Below the pieces are notes generated by a model. The model did not search any database, was not told the origin of the DNA, and saw nothing but the letters and a program-made list of their open reading frames with translations. The translations under genes were made by a program, and so were the position numbers. Below are positions 37,711 to 47,702 of a stretch of 64,000 nt of DNA, in pieces. The stretch is from Mycobacterium asiaticum DSM 44297 (GTDB taxonomy: Bacteria; Actinomycetota; Actinomycetes; Mycobacteriales; Mycobacteriaceae): assembly GCF_000613245.1 (NCBI RefSeq), contig NZ_HG964937.1, positions 566,488 through 630,487 of the forward strand. The letters are read 5' to 3'. Position 1 is the first letter of the stretch, and every line of letters starts with the position of its first letter.

Positions 37711-38133
37711 CTACGCGCTGATGTCGAATCCGGCGATGACCTTGGTAGGCGAGATCCGTACCACCACCTCGCCGGGGACGGCGTTGCGCCGGCCGAACTC
37801 GTCGGCGCGGTCAGCACCCATGTAGCGGGCGCCGGTGCGGGTCGCGATGTCCAGCACCTGCCGCGGATCGTCGGTCAACGTCGCCACACCCTGCACCTGG
37901 ACGAACGAGTACGGCGGGTGCGGATCGTCCACGCACAGCGTGACCCGCGGATCACGCTGTAGCGCGCGGCCTTTCGCGGTGCGACGTTCGGTGGTGAACA
38001 CGAGCTGACCGTCGTCGACGACGAACCACACCGGGGCCACCAACGGCCGGCCGTCCGCGGCGAGGAAGCCCAGCATGCCGGTGCGGGTGCCTTCGGAAAG
38101 GAAGGCAACCACCCGGCCGGACAGCTGGGTCAT
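37711..38133 (-). CDS. PPOX-class F420- or flavin-dependent protein
   Basis: 140 residues, split-barrel pyridoxamine-phosphate-oxidase-like fold: MLGFLAADGRPLVAPVWFVVDD, a TERRTAKGRALQRDPRVTLCVDD stretch binding the phosphate of the cofactor, and FVQVQGVATL. Mycobacterial relatives such as Rv1155 bind F420. Substrate unknown. It lies 4 nt after the fadE gene on the same strand, so it is probably co-transcribed, and it converges on the pks end 28 bp away. Confidence 0.78.
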   Translation of the reverse strand: MTQLSGRVVAFLSEGTRTGMLGFLAADGRPLVAPVWFVVDDGQLVFTTERRTAKGRALQRDPRVTLCVDDPHPPYSFVQVQGVATLTDDPRQVLDIATRTGARYMGADRADEFGRRNAVPGEVVVRISPTKVIAGFDISA

Positions 38134-38137
38134 CCGC

Positions 38138-39250
38138 TCAGAGCTTGGCCAGGTCGTAGTCCGAGATGTGGTCGATCAGAACCCGTAGCTGATCTCCGGT
38201 GGAGCCCAAGGTGTGATCGATCGCGGTGAGCCGGGCCGTGTAGTGGCCCACTGGGTATTCGGCGGTCATGCCGATACCGCCGTGCAGCTGGATTGCCTCC
38301 TGGCCGATGTGCCGGCCCGACCGGCCGATCTGCAACTTGGCGCGCGCGGCGATCACGGGATCGTAATTGCCGTCGGCGATCGACATGGCGGCGTAGAGGC
38401 TCATGCTGCGCGCCAGTTCCAGCGACACATACATGTCGGCCGCGCGCTGCGTCAGCGCCTGGAACTTGTTCAGCGTGACCCCGAACTGCTTGCGGGTCTT
38501 CAGATATTCGGTCGTCAGGCGCAGCGCTTCTTCCATCGCCCCGAGCGCTTCGGAGCACAGCGCGGATTGAATCCGGATCAGGGCATTGCGGATGGGTTCG
38601 GAGGCGTCGCCGGCGCCCAGCGGCTCGGCGGTCGCGTCATCGAAGTCGATCTGAGCGCCACGCTGACCGTCGAAGGTCGCATAGGACTTACGGCTGACGC
38701 CCTCCTGCTCGACATCGACCAGGAACAGGCCGGTGCCGCCACCGTCCGGCAACGCTGCGCTGACTACCAACGTTTCGGCACAGTCCCCGGCCAGCACCGG
38801 GTTCTTGCGCCCGCTCAATGTCCACGAATCCCCTTGTCGCACAGCCTGAGTGCTGACCTGCGCGGCTACGTTACGGTGACCCGTCTCCAGGTGGGCGAAC
38901 GCCAGCAGCCGCTGGCCGGCAGCGACCTCGTCCAGCAGCTGCCGCTGCGCGTCGGTGCCCAGCTCGGCGATCAGCGAACCGGGGGCCAACGCCGCGTGCA
39001 CTATCGGCTCGGGCGCCAGGCGGCGTCCGATTTCGGTCACCACCACCATGATTTCGAGTTGCCCGGCCTCGTCGGGCTCGAACCCGAGCCCGAGGATTCC
39101 GATGTCGGCCAACTGACTCCAGACGTCGCGGCTCCAGCCGAGTTCGGTGCCGATCACCTTGTTCCGGCTCTCCGCATCGTAGGTTCGCGACAGCAGTTCC
39201 CTGGTGGTGTCGCGAAGAAGTGCCTGCTCTTCGCTCAGCTGAAAGTCCAT
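38138..39250 (-). CDS. acyl-CoA dehydrogenase (FadE), second subunit
   Basis: 370 residues. Acyl-CoA dehydrogenase fold: helical N-terminal domain (FQLSEEQALLRDTTRELL), central beta domain, C-terminal helical domain with IQLHGGIGMTAEYPVGHY. The second half of the FAD and substrate motifs is weaker than in the upstream partner. Located 7 nt after another fadE. In mycobacteria such adjacent pairs (for example FadE28-FadE29) form alpha2beta2 enzymes in which only one subunit carries the catalytic base. It may introduce a double bond into an acyl-CoA that feeds or modifies the lipid of this locus (inference). Confidence 0.8.
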   Translation of the reverse strand: MDFQLSEEQALLRDTTRELLSRTYDAESRNKVIGTELGWSRDVWSQLADIGILGLGFEPDEAGQLEIMVVVTEIGRRLAPEPIVHAALAPGSLIAELGTDAQRQLLDEVAAGQRLLAFAHLETGHRNVAAQVSTQAVRQGDSWTLSGRKNPVLAGDCAETLVVSAALPDGGGTGLFLVDVEQEGVSRKSYATFDGQRGAQIDFDDATAEPLGAGDASEPIRNALIRIQSALCSEALGAMEEALRLTTEYLKTRKQFGVTLNKFQALTQRAADMYVSLELARSMSLYAAMSIADGNYDPVIAARAKLQIGRSGRHIGQEAIQLHGGIGMTAEYPVGHYTARLTAIDHTLGSTGDQLRVLIDHISDYDLAKL

Positions 39251-39257
39251 GACTGCC

Positions 39258-40415
<1,158 letters not shown>

Positions 40416-40537
40416 CGGCAGCCTCCTTAGTTCCAGGGTGACCGCCAAAACAACCCTGCGGCAGTCCTGCACTGCACGTTAGGCGTTCAGCGTCGGCAGT
40501 CATCAAGCGGGGTCAACCGGGTACTGCGATAGCCACC

Positions 40538-40803
40538 TCAGCGTCGGCGGCGCCGCCACCACAGCAGCACGACCAGCGTTACACCGGCCACCGAGGCCAC
40601 CACCACCAGTTTGGGTTTGGCCGCCTGCACCGTCGCTTTGGCGCGCTGCGGCACGTCGGCCTTGGCCGCGAGGGCCTCGACGGTGGCGCCCAGTTCCGCG
40701 CGGGTCTGCTCGATGTCGGCCTGGATCTCGGCGATGTCGGCGTCCGGGCCAGGCTCGGGCTCGGAGTTAGGCCTCGGGTGGGGGTGTGGTCAGCTCCGGT
40801 CAT
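40538..40803 (-). pseudogene. DUF3618 membrane protein, frameshifted near the start
   Basis: The reading frame ADIAEIQADIEQTRAELGAT, then a coiled-coil-like stretch, a TM helix (KLVVVASVAGVTLVVLLWW) and an Arg-rich tail ending at TGA 40538-40540 is a typical DUF3618 protein. That frame has no start codon after its upstream stop. The ATG at 40803, which overlaps the preceding holin-like gene as expected, is in another frame. Adding one C to the C5 run near 40781-40786 joins them as MTGADHTPHPRPNSEPEPG onward, giving about 88 residues. A one-base undercall or deletion is therefore likely. DUF3618 genes commonly follow DUF1469 genes in actinobacteria, possibly in envelope stress. Confidence 0.7.
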
Positions 40804-41200
40804 GGCGGGCGTCTTTCACTTCCTGGATGTCTTTCTTGACACTGGCTAGGGTCTCGGGGGCCGCCGGGGTCACCTCTTTGGCCTGGCGCTTGCTGAGCAG
40901 CGCGGCCGCGCCGGCTGCGGCCAGCAGCGCGGCACCCACGATCAGCGCCGCCGCCCAGGTCGGCAGCGCCAGCGCCAATGCGGCTATGGCCGCCGTGATC
41001 AGGCCGGCCATCCCGAAAAAGGCCAGCAGTCCGGCCGCGCCGAAGAGCCCAGCACCGATGCCCGCGTGTTTGGCCGAACGTAGAAGTTCCTTCTGCGCCA
41101 ACCGCATTTCGTCGCGGACGAGTCGGGAAGTCTGCGCGGACAGCTGGGCCATCAGCTCGCCGGTCGAGGCGTCGGCGTTTCGGTTTGCGTCCAGGCTCAT
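40790..41200 (-). CDS. putative phage holin-like / DUF1469 membrane protein
   Basis: 136 residues. A charged N-terminal helix (QTSRLVRDEMRLAQKEL) is followed by two hydrophobic hairpin segments (GLFGAAGLLAFFGMAGLITAA and WAAALIVGAALLAAAGAAALL) and a charged tail. This is the DUF1469/actinobacterial holin-X pattern. It starts 18 nt after the SDR stop and overlaps the DUF3618 start by 14 nt, making a three-gene minus-strand unit. Function unknown; such proteins are membrane-associated and often in stress operons. Confidence 0.8.
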   Translation of the reverse strand: MSLDANRNADASTGELMAQLSAQTSRLVRDEMRLAQKELLRSAKHAGIGAGLFGAAGLLAFFGMAGLITAAIAALALALPTWAAALIVGAALLAAAGAAALLSKRQAKEVTPAAPETLASVKKDIQEVKDARHDRS

Positions 41201-41218
41201 CGGATCACCTCCGGGTCA

Positions 41219-41998
41219 TCAGTTGCCGACCGGGGTGGACATCACCCGGTTGGCAGCGGCCTTCACCGAGTCCGGCAGTAGCCGGTTTCCGATGCCCATG
41301 GCCTTGGTCATCAGGGATTCCGCGACGACCTTGCGATCACCGCGCATCAGGGCGTCAAAGCCCTGCTGGGCGACCTCGGCGGGGTCGTCCTTGCTGTTCA
41401 TTCGCCCCATGCGGGAGTTCGCCAGGCCGGCGCGCCGGAAAAAGTTAGTGTCGGTGGGCCCCGGCATCAGTGCCGTGACGGTGACATCGGTATCACGCAA
41501 CTCGTCGTGCAGCGCCTCGGAGAGCGACTGGATGAACGACTTGGACGCGTTATAGACCGCCTGGTAGGAACCGGGCATCGTGGACGCGATGGACGAGGTG
41601 AACAACAGCTTGCCGCTGTTGCGCTGCGCCATGTCCGTCAGGATCAGCTTGGCCAGATGCACGGTGGACCGCACGTTCAGGTCGATCAGGGACAAGGTGT
41701 CGTCCAGGGTGCTGTCGAGGAATGACCCGCCGAGGCCCACGCCGGCATTGAGCGCCGCCGCATCCAGCGGCTGACCGATTCCGATGACTTGCTGATACAG
41801 CTTTTCCACGCCTTTGCCGGTGCGCAGGTCGGCACGGACCGGACGGACATCTACCCCTGAACGCCCGAGTTCGTTGGCTGCGCTTTGAATACCGGCATCC
41901 TCGGCGGAAACCACCAAGTCGTAACCGTCTTCGGCGAACCGCTTGGCAAGCTCCAAGCCGATCCCGCTTGATGCACCAGTTATCAAAGCCAGACTCAT
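41219..41998 (-). CDS. short-chain dehydrogenase/reductase
   Basis: 259 residues, classical SDR: the cofactor loop is TGASSGIG at residues 7-14, NAGVG at about 89, the catalytic Ser in LFTSSIAST and Tyr-Lys in YNASK. C-terminal residues GDRKVVAESL are typical of mycobacterial SDRs acting on lipids or steroids. Whether NADH or NADPH is used cannot be told with confidence. The ATG at 41998 faces comEA, which begins 141 bp away on plus, so the boundary between accessory block and conserved backbone lies here. Confidence 0.85.
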   Translation of the reverse strand: MSLALITGASSGIGLELAKRFAEDGYDLVVSAEDAGIQSAANELGRSGVDVRPVRADLRTGKGVEKLYQQVIGIGQPLDAAALNAGVGLGGSFLDSTLDDTLSLIDLNVRSTVHLAKLILTDMAQRNSGKLLFTSSIASTMPGSYQAVYNASKSFIQSLSEALHDELRDTDVTVTALMPGPTDTNFFRRAGLANSRMGRMNSKDDPAEVAQQGFDALMRGDRKVVAESLMTKAMGIGNRLLPDSVKAAANRVMSTPVGN

Positions 41999-42138
41999 GG
42001 CGTCCGGCTACCCCGGCGATGCGCCGCCAAACCTGCTCGGTCACCGCCATTTACACAGAGCCGGATCTATCCACAGCTGCGGTGGTACGGCGCCTTCGGC
42101 GGGCTGTCGTGGCGGTGGCCGCGCATACCGTCACCGTC

Positions 42139-42999
42139 ATGCGAACCGAACTGCCAGCGCAGCGACTCCACCGGCGGCTGGGCGCCGATCCGGATCCGGC
42201 CAACAAAGCCGCAGAGACCAGCACCACCGAAAGTCATGAAGATGATCAGGATGACCCGAATTCGCTGCTACCGCGCTGGCTTCCCGACGGCGCGGCCCAG
42301 CAGGGCTGGCTGGCCAGACTGCGGGCGGACCCGGGTCGCACCGGTGCTATCGCGCTGGCGGTGATTGCCGCACTCGCGGTGCTCATCACCGTCTACACGC
42401 TGGTCGGCGACCGGCCCGCACCGGTTACCTCGGCCAAACTGCTACCGGTAGAACGTGTTTCGGCCACCGGCGCGCGGTCCTCGACAACCGCGGTGGCTGG
42501 CTCGGAGGGCCCGGTAGTGGTCAGCGTCGTCGGATTGGTACGAAAGCCCGGACTGGTGACGCTGGCACCGGGTGCGCGAATCGCCGACGCGCTGGGGGCC
42601 GCCGGCGGCGCGCTAGACGGCGCCGACACCATCGGCCTCAACATGGCCCGCCCCGTTGCAGACGGCGAACAAATCGTGGTCGGGTTGGCGCCACCGTCGG
42701 GCAAGCCGACGGTGTTGGGTAGTTCGGTCAGCACGGGCAGTCCCGCCGGTCCGGCGCCCTCGAGCGCACCGGCCACCTCGGGTAAGCCGAGGAGCGGACC
42801 CAAGCCGGAGGCGCTGGACCTGAACTCGGCCACCGTCGAGCAACTGGACGCCTTGCCGGGAGTCGGACCGGTTACCGCCGCCGCGATCGTGGCGTGGCGC
42901 CAGGCCAACGGCAGGTTCACCACCGTCGACCAGCTGGCCGAGGTCGAGGGCATCGGCCCGGCTCGGCTCGACAAGCTCCGTGCCCTGGTTCGTGTCTGA
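42139..42999 (+). CDS. comEA: ComEA-like DNA-binding protein
   Basis: 286 residues from ATG 42139 (MRTELPAQRLHRRLG); the frame extends further upstream but lacks support. One TM helix (TGAIALAVIAALAVLITVYTL, about 105-125), an SLBB-type domain (VVSVVGLVRKPGLVTLAPGARI) and, after a Pro/Ser/Gly linker, two helix-hairpin-helix motifs (LDALPGVGPVTAAAIVAWR and LAEVEGIGPARLDKLRAL). In competent bacteria ComEA captures extracellular DNA for ComEC. Natural competence is not established in mycobacteria, so the physiological role is uncertain. It corresponds to H37Rv Rv2415c. comEC starts 5 nt after its stop. Confidence 0.9.
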   Translation: MRTELPAQRLHRRLGADPDPANKAAETSTTESHEDDQDDPNSLLPRWLPDGAAQQGWLARLRADPGRTGAIALAVIAALAVLITVYTLVGDRPAPVTSAKLLPVERVSATGARSSTTAVAGSEGPVVVSVVGLVRKPGLVTLAPGARIADALGAAGGALDGADTIGLNMARPVADGEQIVVGLAPPSGKPTVLGSSVSTGSPAGPAPSSAPATSGKPRSGPKPEALDLNSATVEQLDALPGVGPVTAAAIVAWRQANGRFTTVDQLAEVEGIGPARLDKLRALVRV

Positions 43000-43004
43000 C
43001 CCCT

Positions 43005-44564
43005 GTGCACCAGCCCCTGGACGTGCGGCTGGTCCCGGCCGCGGTGACCAGCTGGACCGTGACGGCCGCTGGGACGATCTGGCGGATCGGGGGTGTAGCC
43101 GCCGGGTGCGGCGCTGTGCTCGCCACCGTGGCGGCGGCGCTGTGGTGGCGCTGCTCGACCGAGTCCCGACGCGGCCGGGCGGCGGCAGCGCTCGGGGCCG
43201 GCCTGACAGCGGTCGGCGTGGTGGGGGCGGGATATGGGCTCGCCATCGCGATGCGCACCGACGCGGTCGTTCGCCACCCGATCACCGCGGCGTTCGGCAG
43301 CCGAGTGCCGGTGACCGTCGCCCCCAGCGAAAGTCCACTACCGCTAGGGCGCGGGCGGTTGATGTTCCGAGCCAGCCTGCTGCGGTTAGGCGATGACGAA
43401 ATATCCGGCCGGGTAACCGTTTTCGCGCGGGATTTGGATTTTGCTGACGACCTTGACGCGATGATGGTCGGCCGGCCGATGCGGTTCAGCGCCCGCATCA
43501 CCCGGCCCACCCGTCACGACCTGACGGTCGCGGTGCTGACCGCGGATGGCCGGCCGGAACTGGGGCGTGCCGGGCCGGTCCAGCGGGCGGCCCACGCGGT
43601 CCGCGGCCGGTTCACTGCCGCCGTGCGCGGGGTGTTGCCCGCCGACCAGGCCGCAATGCTGCCCGCGCTGGTGCTCGGAGATACCACAGAGATCGGCAGG
43701 ACCACGCGGGACGAATTCCGGACCGTGGGAATGACACACCTGATGGCGGTCTCGGGTGCCAACGTCAGCATCGTGTGCGCGGCAATGCTGTTGTCGGCCA
43801 CGCTGATCGGCCCGCGAGCCGCAGCGGCGCTGGCCGGACTGGCCCTGGTCGCCTTCGTCATCGTGGTGCAGCCGTCGGCCAGCGTGTTACGGGCGGCCGT
43901 GATGGGAGCCATCGCGCTGGCGGCGATGTGGTCGTCGCGGCCCCGGCAGGCGATTCCGGCGTTGTCGACGACGGTGCTGGTCCTGCTGGCGGTGGCACCG
44001 CAGCTGGCCGTCGACGTGGGCTTCGCGCTGTCGGTGATCGCAACCGCGGCGCTGGTTGTCGTCGCCCCGCCTTGGTCGCGCCGCCTGGTCGGCCGGGGCT
44101 GGCCCAAGCCGCTGGCCGACGCGGTCGCGGTCGCGGCGGCGGCGCAACTGGTGACCGCGCCGCTGGTGGCGGCGATTTCCGGCCGGTTCAGCCTGGTGGC
44201 CGTGGCCGCCAATCTGGTAGCAGCGCCCGTGATCGCCGCGATCACCGTGCTCGGCAGCGCGGCGGCCGCGCTGGCCGTGCCGTGGCCGGCTGGCGCGCAG
44301 CTGTTGATCCGGTTCACCGGGCCCGAGGTCTGGTGGGTGCTGCGCGTCGCGCACTGGGCGGCCAAAGTCCCGGGGGCCAGCGTGCCGGTGCCCTCGGGGG
44401 TCGCAGGTCTGGTGCTGGTTGCGGGCAGCACGGTGCTGATCGTCGTGTTGTGGCGGTGGCGACGGTTTCGGCTGACCTTGACCTGGAGCGCCGCGGTGGC
44501 CGCAGGTTGTCAGCTGGCCTGGTCGGTCGCCGCCATCGGGTCGAGCGCCGTCAGACCGCCATGA
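43005..44564 (+). CDS. comEC: ComEC/Rec2-family membrane protein without the beta-lactamase-like domain
   Basis: 519 residues starting at GTG 43005, five bases after the comEA stop; frames further upstream overlap comEA entirely. N-terminal TM helices and an OB-like DUF4131 region (to about 230), then the Competence domain with LPALVLGDTTEIG, the hallmark THLMAVSGANVSIV, and about seven further TM helices. The protein ends in TM and a short tail; no HxHxDH metallo-hydrolase domain follows, as in H37Rv Rv2414c. The canonical function is DNA translocation across the membrane. GTG 44577 of holA begins 12 nt downstream. Confidence 0.88.
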   Translation: MHQPLDVRLVPAAVTSWTVTAAGTIWRIGGVAAGCGAVLATVAAALWWRCSTESRRGRAAAALGAGLTAVGVVGAGYGLAIAMRTDAVVRHPITAAFGSRVPVTVAPSESPLPLGRGRLMFRASLLRLGDDEISGRVTVFARDLDFADDLDAMMVGRPMRFSARITRPTRHDLTVAVLTADGRPELGRAGPVQRAAHAVRGRFTAAVRGVLPADQAAMLPALVLGDTTEIGRTTRDEFRTVGMTHLMAVSGANVSIVCAAMLLSATLIGPRAAAALAGLALVAFVIVVQPSASVLRAAVMGAIALAAMWSSRPRQAIPALSTTVLVLLAVAPQLAVDVGFALSVIATAALVVVAPPWSRRLVGRGWPKPLADAVAVAAAAQLVTAPLVAAISGRFSLVAVAANLVAAPVIAAITVLGSAAAALAVPWPAGAQLLIRFTGPEVWWVLRVAHWAAKVPGASVPVPSGVAGLVLVAGSTVLIVVLWRWRRFRLTLTWSAAVAAGCQLAWSVAAIGSSAVRPP

Positions 44565-44576
44565 CACCATCGTGGA

Positions 44577-45560
44577 GTGAGCGAGGTTTCGCCGTTGCAC
44601 CTGGTGCTGGGGGAAGAAGAACTGCTGATCGAGCGGGCCGTCGCGCAGGTCCTGCGGTCGGCCCGGCAGCGCGTCGGCGCCGGGCCCGCCGCCGAATCCG
44701 GAATTGCGGACGTCCCGGTCAACCGGATGCGTGCCGGTGATGTCAGCACCTACGAACTCGCCGAACTGCTGAGCCCGTCGCTGTTCGCCGAGGAACGGAT
44801 CGTGGTGCTGGAAGCTGCGGGCGAGGCGGGCAAAGACGCTGCCGAGCTGGTCGCCACGGCGGCCGCGGACCTGCCGGCCGGCACGGTGCTGGTGGTGGTG
44901 CACTCCGGTGGCGGCCGGGCCAAGGCGCTGGCCGCTGAGCTGCGGTCGCTGGGCGCCCAGGTACACCCCTGCGCACGCATCACCAAGCCCAGCGAGCGCG
45001 TCGACTTCGTCCGCAAGGAGTTCCGATCGCTGAAGGTCAGGGTCGACGAGGACACCGTCACCGCCCTGCTGGACGCCGTCGGCTCCGACATCCGCGAGCT
45101 GGCCTCGGCCTGCTCGCAGCTGGTCGCGGACACCGGGGGCGACGTCGACGCCGCCGCGGTGCGGCGCTACCACAGCGGCAAAGCCGAGGTGAAGGGCTTC
45201 GACATCGCCGACAAGGCCGTGACCGGGGATGTCGCCGGCGCCGCGGAGGCGCTGCGGTGGGCGATGATGCGGGGCGAACCGCTCGTTGTGCTGGCCGACG
45301 CCCTGGCCGAGGCCATCCACACGATCGGATTGGTGATGTCGCAGTCCGGAGATCCCTACCGGATGGCTGGGCAGCTGAAAATGCCGCCATGGCGGGTGCA
45401 GAAAGCGCAGAAGCAGGCTCGGCGCTGGTCACGCGACCGGTTGGCGACCGCCATGCGGCTGGTCGCCACACTCAACGCGAACGTGAAGGGCGCCGTGGCG
45501 GACGCCGATTATGCCCTGGAATCCGCAGTGCGACAGGTGGCGGAGTTGGCCCGGGACTGA
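44577..45560 (+). CDS. holA: DNA polymerase III subunit delta
   Basis: 327 residues from GTG 44577. Clamp-loader delta subunit that opens the beta sliding clamp. Family landmarks: [16 protein letters not shown] at the N-terminus, [33 protein letters not shown], and [27 protein letters not shown] in the collar-linked domain. The AAA+-like fold lacks a functional P-loop, as normal for delta. Like H37Rv Rv2413c. It converges on rpsT, with 31 bp between the stops. Confidence 0.9.
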   Translation: MSEVSPLHLVLGEEELLIERAVAQVLRSARQRVGAGPAAESGIADVPVNRMRAGDVSTYELAELLSPSLFAEERIVVLEAAGEAGKDAAELVATAAADLPAGTVLVVVHSGGGRAKALAAELRSLGAQVHPCARITKPSERVDFVRKEFRSLKVRVDEDTVTALLDAVGSDIRELASACSQLVADTGGDVDAAAVRRYHSGKAEVKGFDIADKAVTGDVAGAAEALRWAMMRGEPLVVLADALAEAIHTIGLVMSQSGDPYRMAGQLKMPPWRVQKAQKQARRWSRDRLATAMRLVATLNANVKGAVADADYALESAVRQVAELARD

Positions 45561-45591
45561 ACGCGCTCGACAAGCCCAAGAAAGCCTTAAA

Positions 45592-45855
45592 TCAGCCGAG
45601 CTTGTTCAGCGATCGCGCCAGCGCTGATTTCTTGTTGGCGGCCTGGTTCTTGTGGATCACGCCTTTGCTTGCCGCCTTGTCCAGCTTGCGGCTGGTCGAC
45701 ACGAGCAGCTCGGCCGCCTTGTCCTTCTCGCCGGCGTGCGCGGCTTCCCGGAACGCGCGAATAGCCGTGCGGAGCGAAGACTTCACCGACTTGTTGCGCA
45801 GGCGGGCGCGCTCGTTAGTGCGGTTGCGCTTCTGCTGCGACTTGATGTTGGCCAC
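45592..45855 (-). CDS. rpsT: 30S ribosomal protein S20
   Basis: 87 residues from GTG 45855, with AAAGGAA 8 nt upstream. Strongly basic helical protein starting [18 protein letters not shown] and containing [15 protein letters not shown], both diagnostic of bS20, which binds 16S rRNA in the small subunit. Placement beside holA is conserved in many bacteria. Divergent from the ATP-grasp gene. Confidence 0.97.
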   Translation of the reverse strand: MANIKSQQKRNRTNERARLRNKSVKSSLRTAIRAFREAAHAGEKDKAAELLVSTSRKLDKAASKGVIHKNQAANKKSALARSLNKLG

Positions 45856-45925
45856 GCGTGTCGTTCCTTTAATCCGTTTCGATTTGGCTTTGCCCGGGGT
45901 ACCTGCAACCCGATAGCGACTGCCC

Positions 45926-45934
45926 AGGTTATCA
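45926..45934 (-). promoter_or_regulatory. candidate extended -10 promoter of rpsT
   Basis: On the minus strand this reads TGATAACCT: TG, one base, then TAACCT (TANNNT). It would give an S20 leader of roughly 65 nt. Inferred from consensus only. Confidence 0.4.
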
Positions 45935-45998
45935 GTCGGTTACGTTTTCGCCCAAAAGAGGAATTCTGGGTCTGCCCGAATGGGGGAATTGAGGCAGC

Positions 45999-47702
45999 AT
46001 GACACAGGTGAGTCTTTCGAACGAGATCGAAGCGTCCGCGCGGCGGTCTGGCGTCCGCACCGAGCGGATCTTCGAGGGATACAACACCTCAGATGCGTAC
46101 TCCCAGGCCTTCGACGAGATGTTCGACGCTCAGGGCAACGTGCGTGGACCCTACAAGGGCATTTACGCCGAGCTGGCACCCACGGACGCCTCGGAGCTCA
46201 AGGCCCGGGCCGAGGCGTTGGGCCGCGCCTTCATCGACCAGGGCATCACGTTCTCCCTGTCCGGTCAGGAGCGGCCCTTTCCGCTGGACCTGGTGCCGCG
46301 GGTAATCTCCGCGGCCGAGTGGACCCGGCTGGAGCGTGGCATCACTCAGCGCGTCAAGGCCCTCGAGATGTATCTCGACGACATCTACGGCGACCAAGAA
46401 ATCCTGCGCGACGGAGTGATCCCTCGGCGGCTCATCACCTCCTGTGAACATTTCCATCGGGAAGCCGTCGGCATCGTGCCGCCCAACGGCGTCCGCATCC
46501 ACGTCGCCGGGATCGACCTGATCCGCGATGACCGCGGCGACTTCCGGGTGTTGGAGGACAACCTGCGCTCGCCGTCGGGTGTGTCCTACGTCATGGAGAA
46601 CCGGCGCACCATGGCCCGTGTTTTCCCGAACCTGTTCGCCACCCACCGGGTCCGCACGGTGGACGACTACTCCTCGCACCTGCTGCGCGCGCTGCGCAAC
46701 TCCGCGGCCACCAACGAAGCCGACCCGACGGTGGTGGTCCTGACCCCGGGCGTCTACAACTCGGCCTACTTCGAGCACTCGCTGCTGGCCCGGCAAATGG
46801 GCGTCGAGCTGGTCGAGGGCCGCGACCTGTTCTGCCGCGACAACCAGGTCTACATGCGGACGACCGAGGGGGAGCGTCAGGTCGACGTCATCTACCGGCG
46901 CATCGACGACGCGTTCCTGGACCCGCTGCAATTCCGGGCCGACTCGGTGCTCGGTGTGGCCGGCCTGGTCAACGCCGCCCGGGCGGGCAACGTCGTCATT
47001 TCGAGCTCTATCGGCAACGGCGTCGGCGACGACAAACTCGTGTACACCTACGTGCCCACCATCATCGAGTACTACCTCGGCGAGAAACCGCTGCTGGCCA
47101 ATGTCGACACTTATCGGTGCTGGCTCGACGACGAACGCGAAGAGGTGCTGGACCGCATCAACGAGCTGGTGATCAAGCCGGTCGAGGGCTCCGGCGGCTA
47201 CGGCATCGTGTTCGGCCCGGAAGCCTCCGACAAGGAGCTCGCCGCGATCAGCAAGAAGATCCGCGACGACCCGCGGGCCTGGATCGCCCAGCCGATGATG
47301 GAGCTGTCGACCGTGCCCACCCGCATCGGTGACTCGCTGGCGCAGCGCTACGTCGACCTGCGCCCGTTCGCTGTCAACGACGGAAACGACGTATGGGTGC
47401 TGCCCGGCGGGCTGACCCGGGTGGCGCTGGTGGAGGGCTCCCGGGTGGTCAACTCCAGCCAGGGCGGCGGTTCCAAGGACACCTGGGTGCTGGCGCCGCG
47501 CGCTTCGGTGCTCGACCGCGAACTGGGGCGTGCCGAGGTGGTGCGTTCGCTGCCTCGCGCGGTGCCCGAGCAGAATTCCGACGATGCCCGGCCCACACCG
47601 GTCGCCCCGGCGCAGGGGCGCCAGAGCCAGAGTCAGAGCCGAACCGAGGAACCCCAGCAGGAACAGGAAGAGCAACAGCAACAGCAGAAGGCGGCCGACT
47701 GA
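45999..47702 (+). CDS. circularly permuted ATP-grasp protein (DUF404/DUF407)
   Basis: 567 residues, like H37Rv Rv2411c. The N-terminal DUF404 and central DUF407 regions include GVRIHVAGIDLIRDDRGDF, VLEDNLRSPSGVSYVMENR and later VIKPVEGSGGYGIVFGPEA, with acidic metal-ligand and Gly-rich ATP-grasp elements. Such enzymes are predicted amide ligases acting on peptides. The C-terminal 40 residues are a low-complexity Gln/Glu/Ser tail unusual for the family core. It is the first of three genes joined by TGATG overlaps with an alpha-E protein and a transglutaminase, a combination conserved across bacteria. Confidence 0.85.
   Translation: MTQVSLSNEIEASARRSGVRTERIFEGYNTSDAYSQAFDEMFDAQGNVRGPYKGIYAELAPTDASELKARAEALGRAFIDQGITFSLSGQERPFPLDLVPRVISAAEWTRLERGITQRVKALEMYLDDIYGDQEILRDGVIPRRLITSCEHFHREAVGIVPPNGVRIHVAGIDLIRDDRGDFRVLEDNLRSPSGVSYVMENRRTMARVFPNLFATHRVRTVDDYSSHLLRALRNSAATNEADPTVVVLTPGVYNSAYFEHSLLARQMGVELVEGRDLFCRDNQVYMRTTEGERQVDVIYRRIDDAFLDPLQFRADSVLGVAGLVNAARAGNVVISSSIGNGVGDDKLVYTYVPTIIEYYLGEKPLLANVDTYRCWLDDEREEVLDRINELVIKPVEGSGGYGIVFGPEASDKELAAISKKIRDDPRAWIAQPMMELSTVPTRIGDSLAQRYVDLRPFAVNDGNDVWVLPGGLTRVALVEGSRVVNSSQGGGSKDTWVLAPRASVLDRELGRAEVVRSLPRAVPEQNSDDARPTPVAPAQGRQSQSQSRTEEPQQEQEEQQQQQKAAD

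Noticed and set aside
35256..37817. 853-residue minus-strand frame opposite the PKS
   Set aside because: Composition-driven open frame in high-GC DNA, antisense to ER, KR and ACP domains; no recognisable domain.
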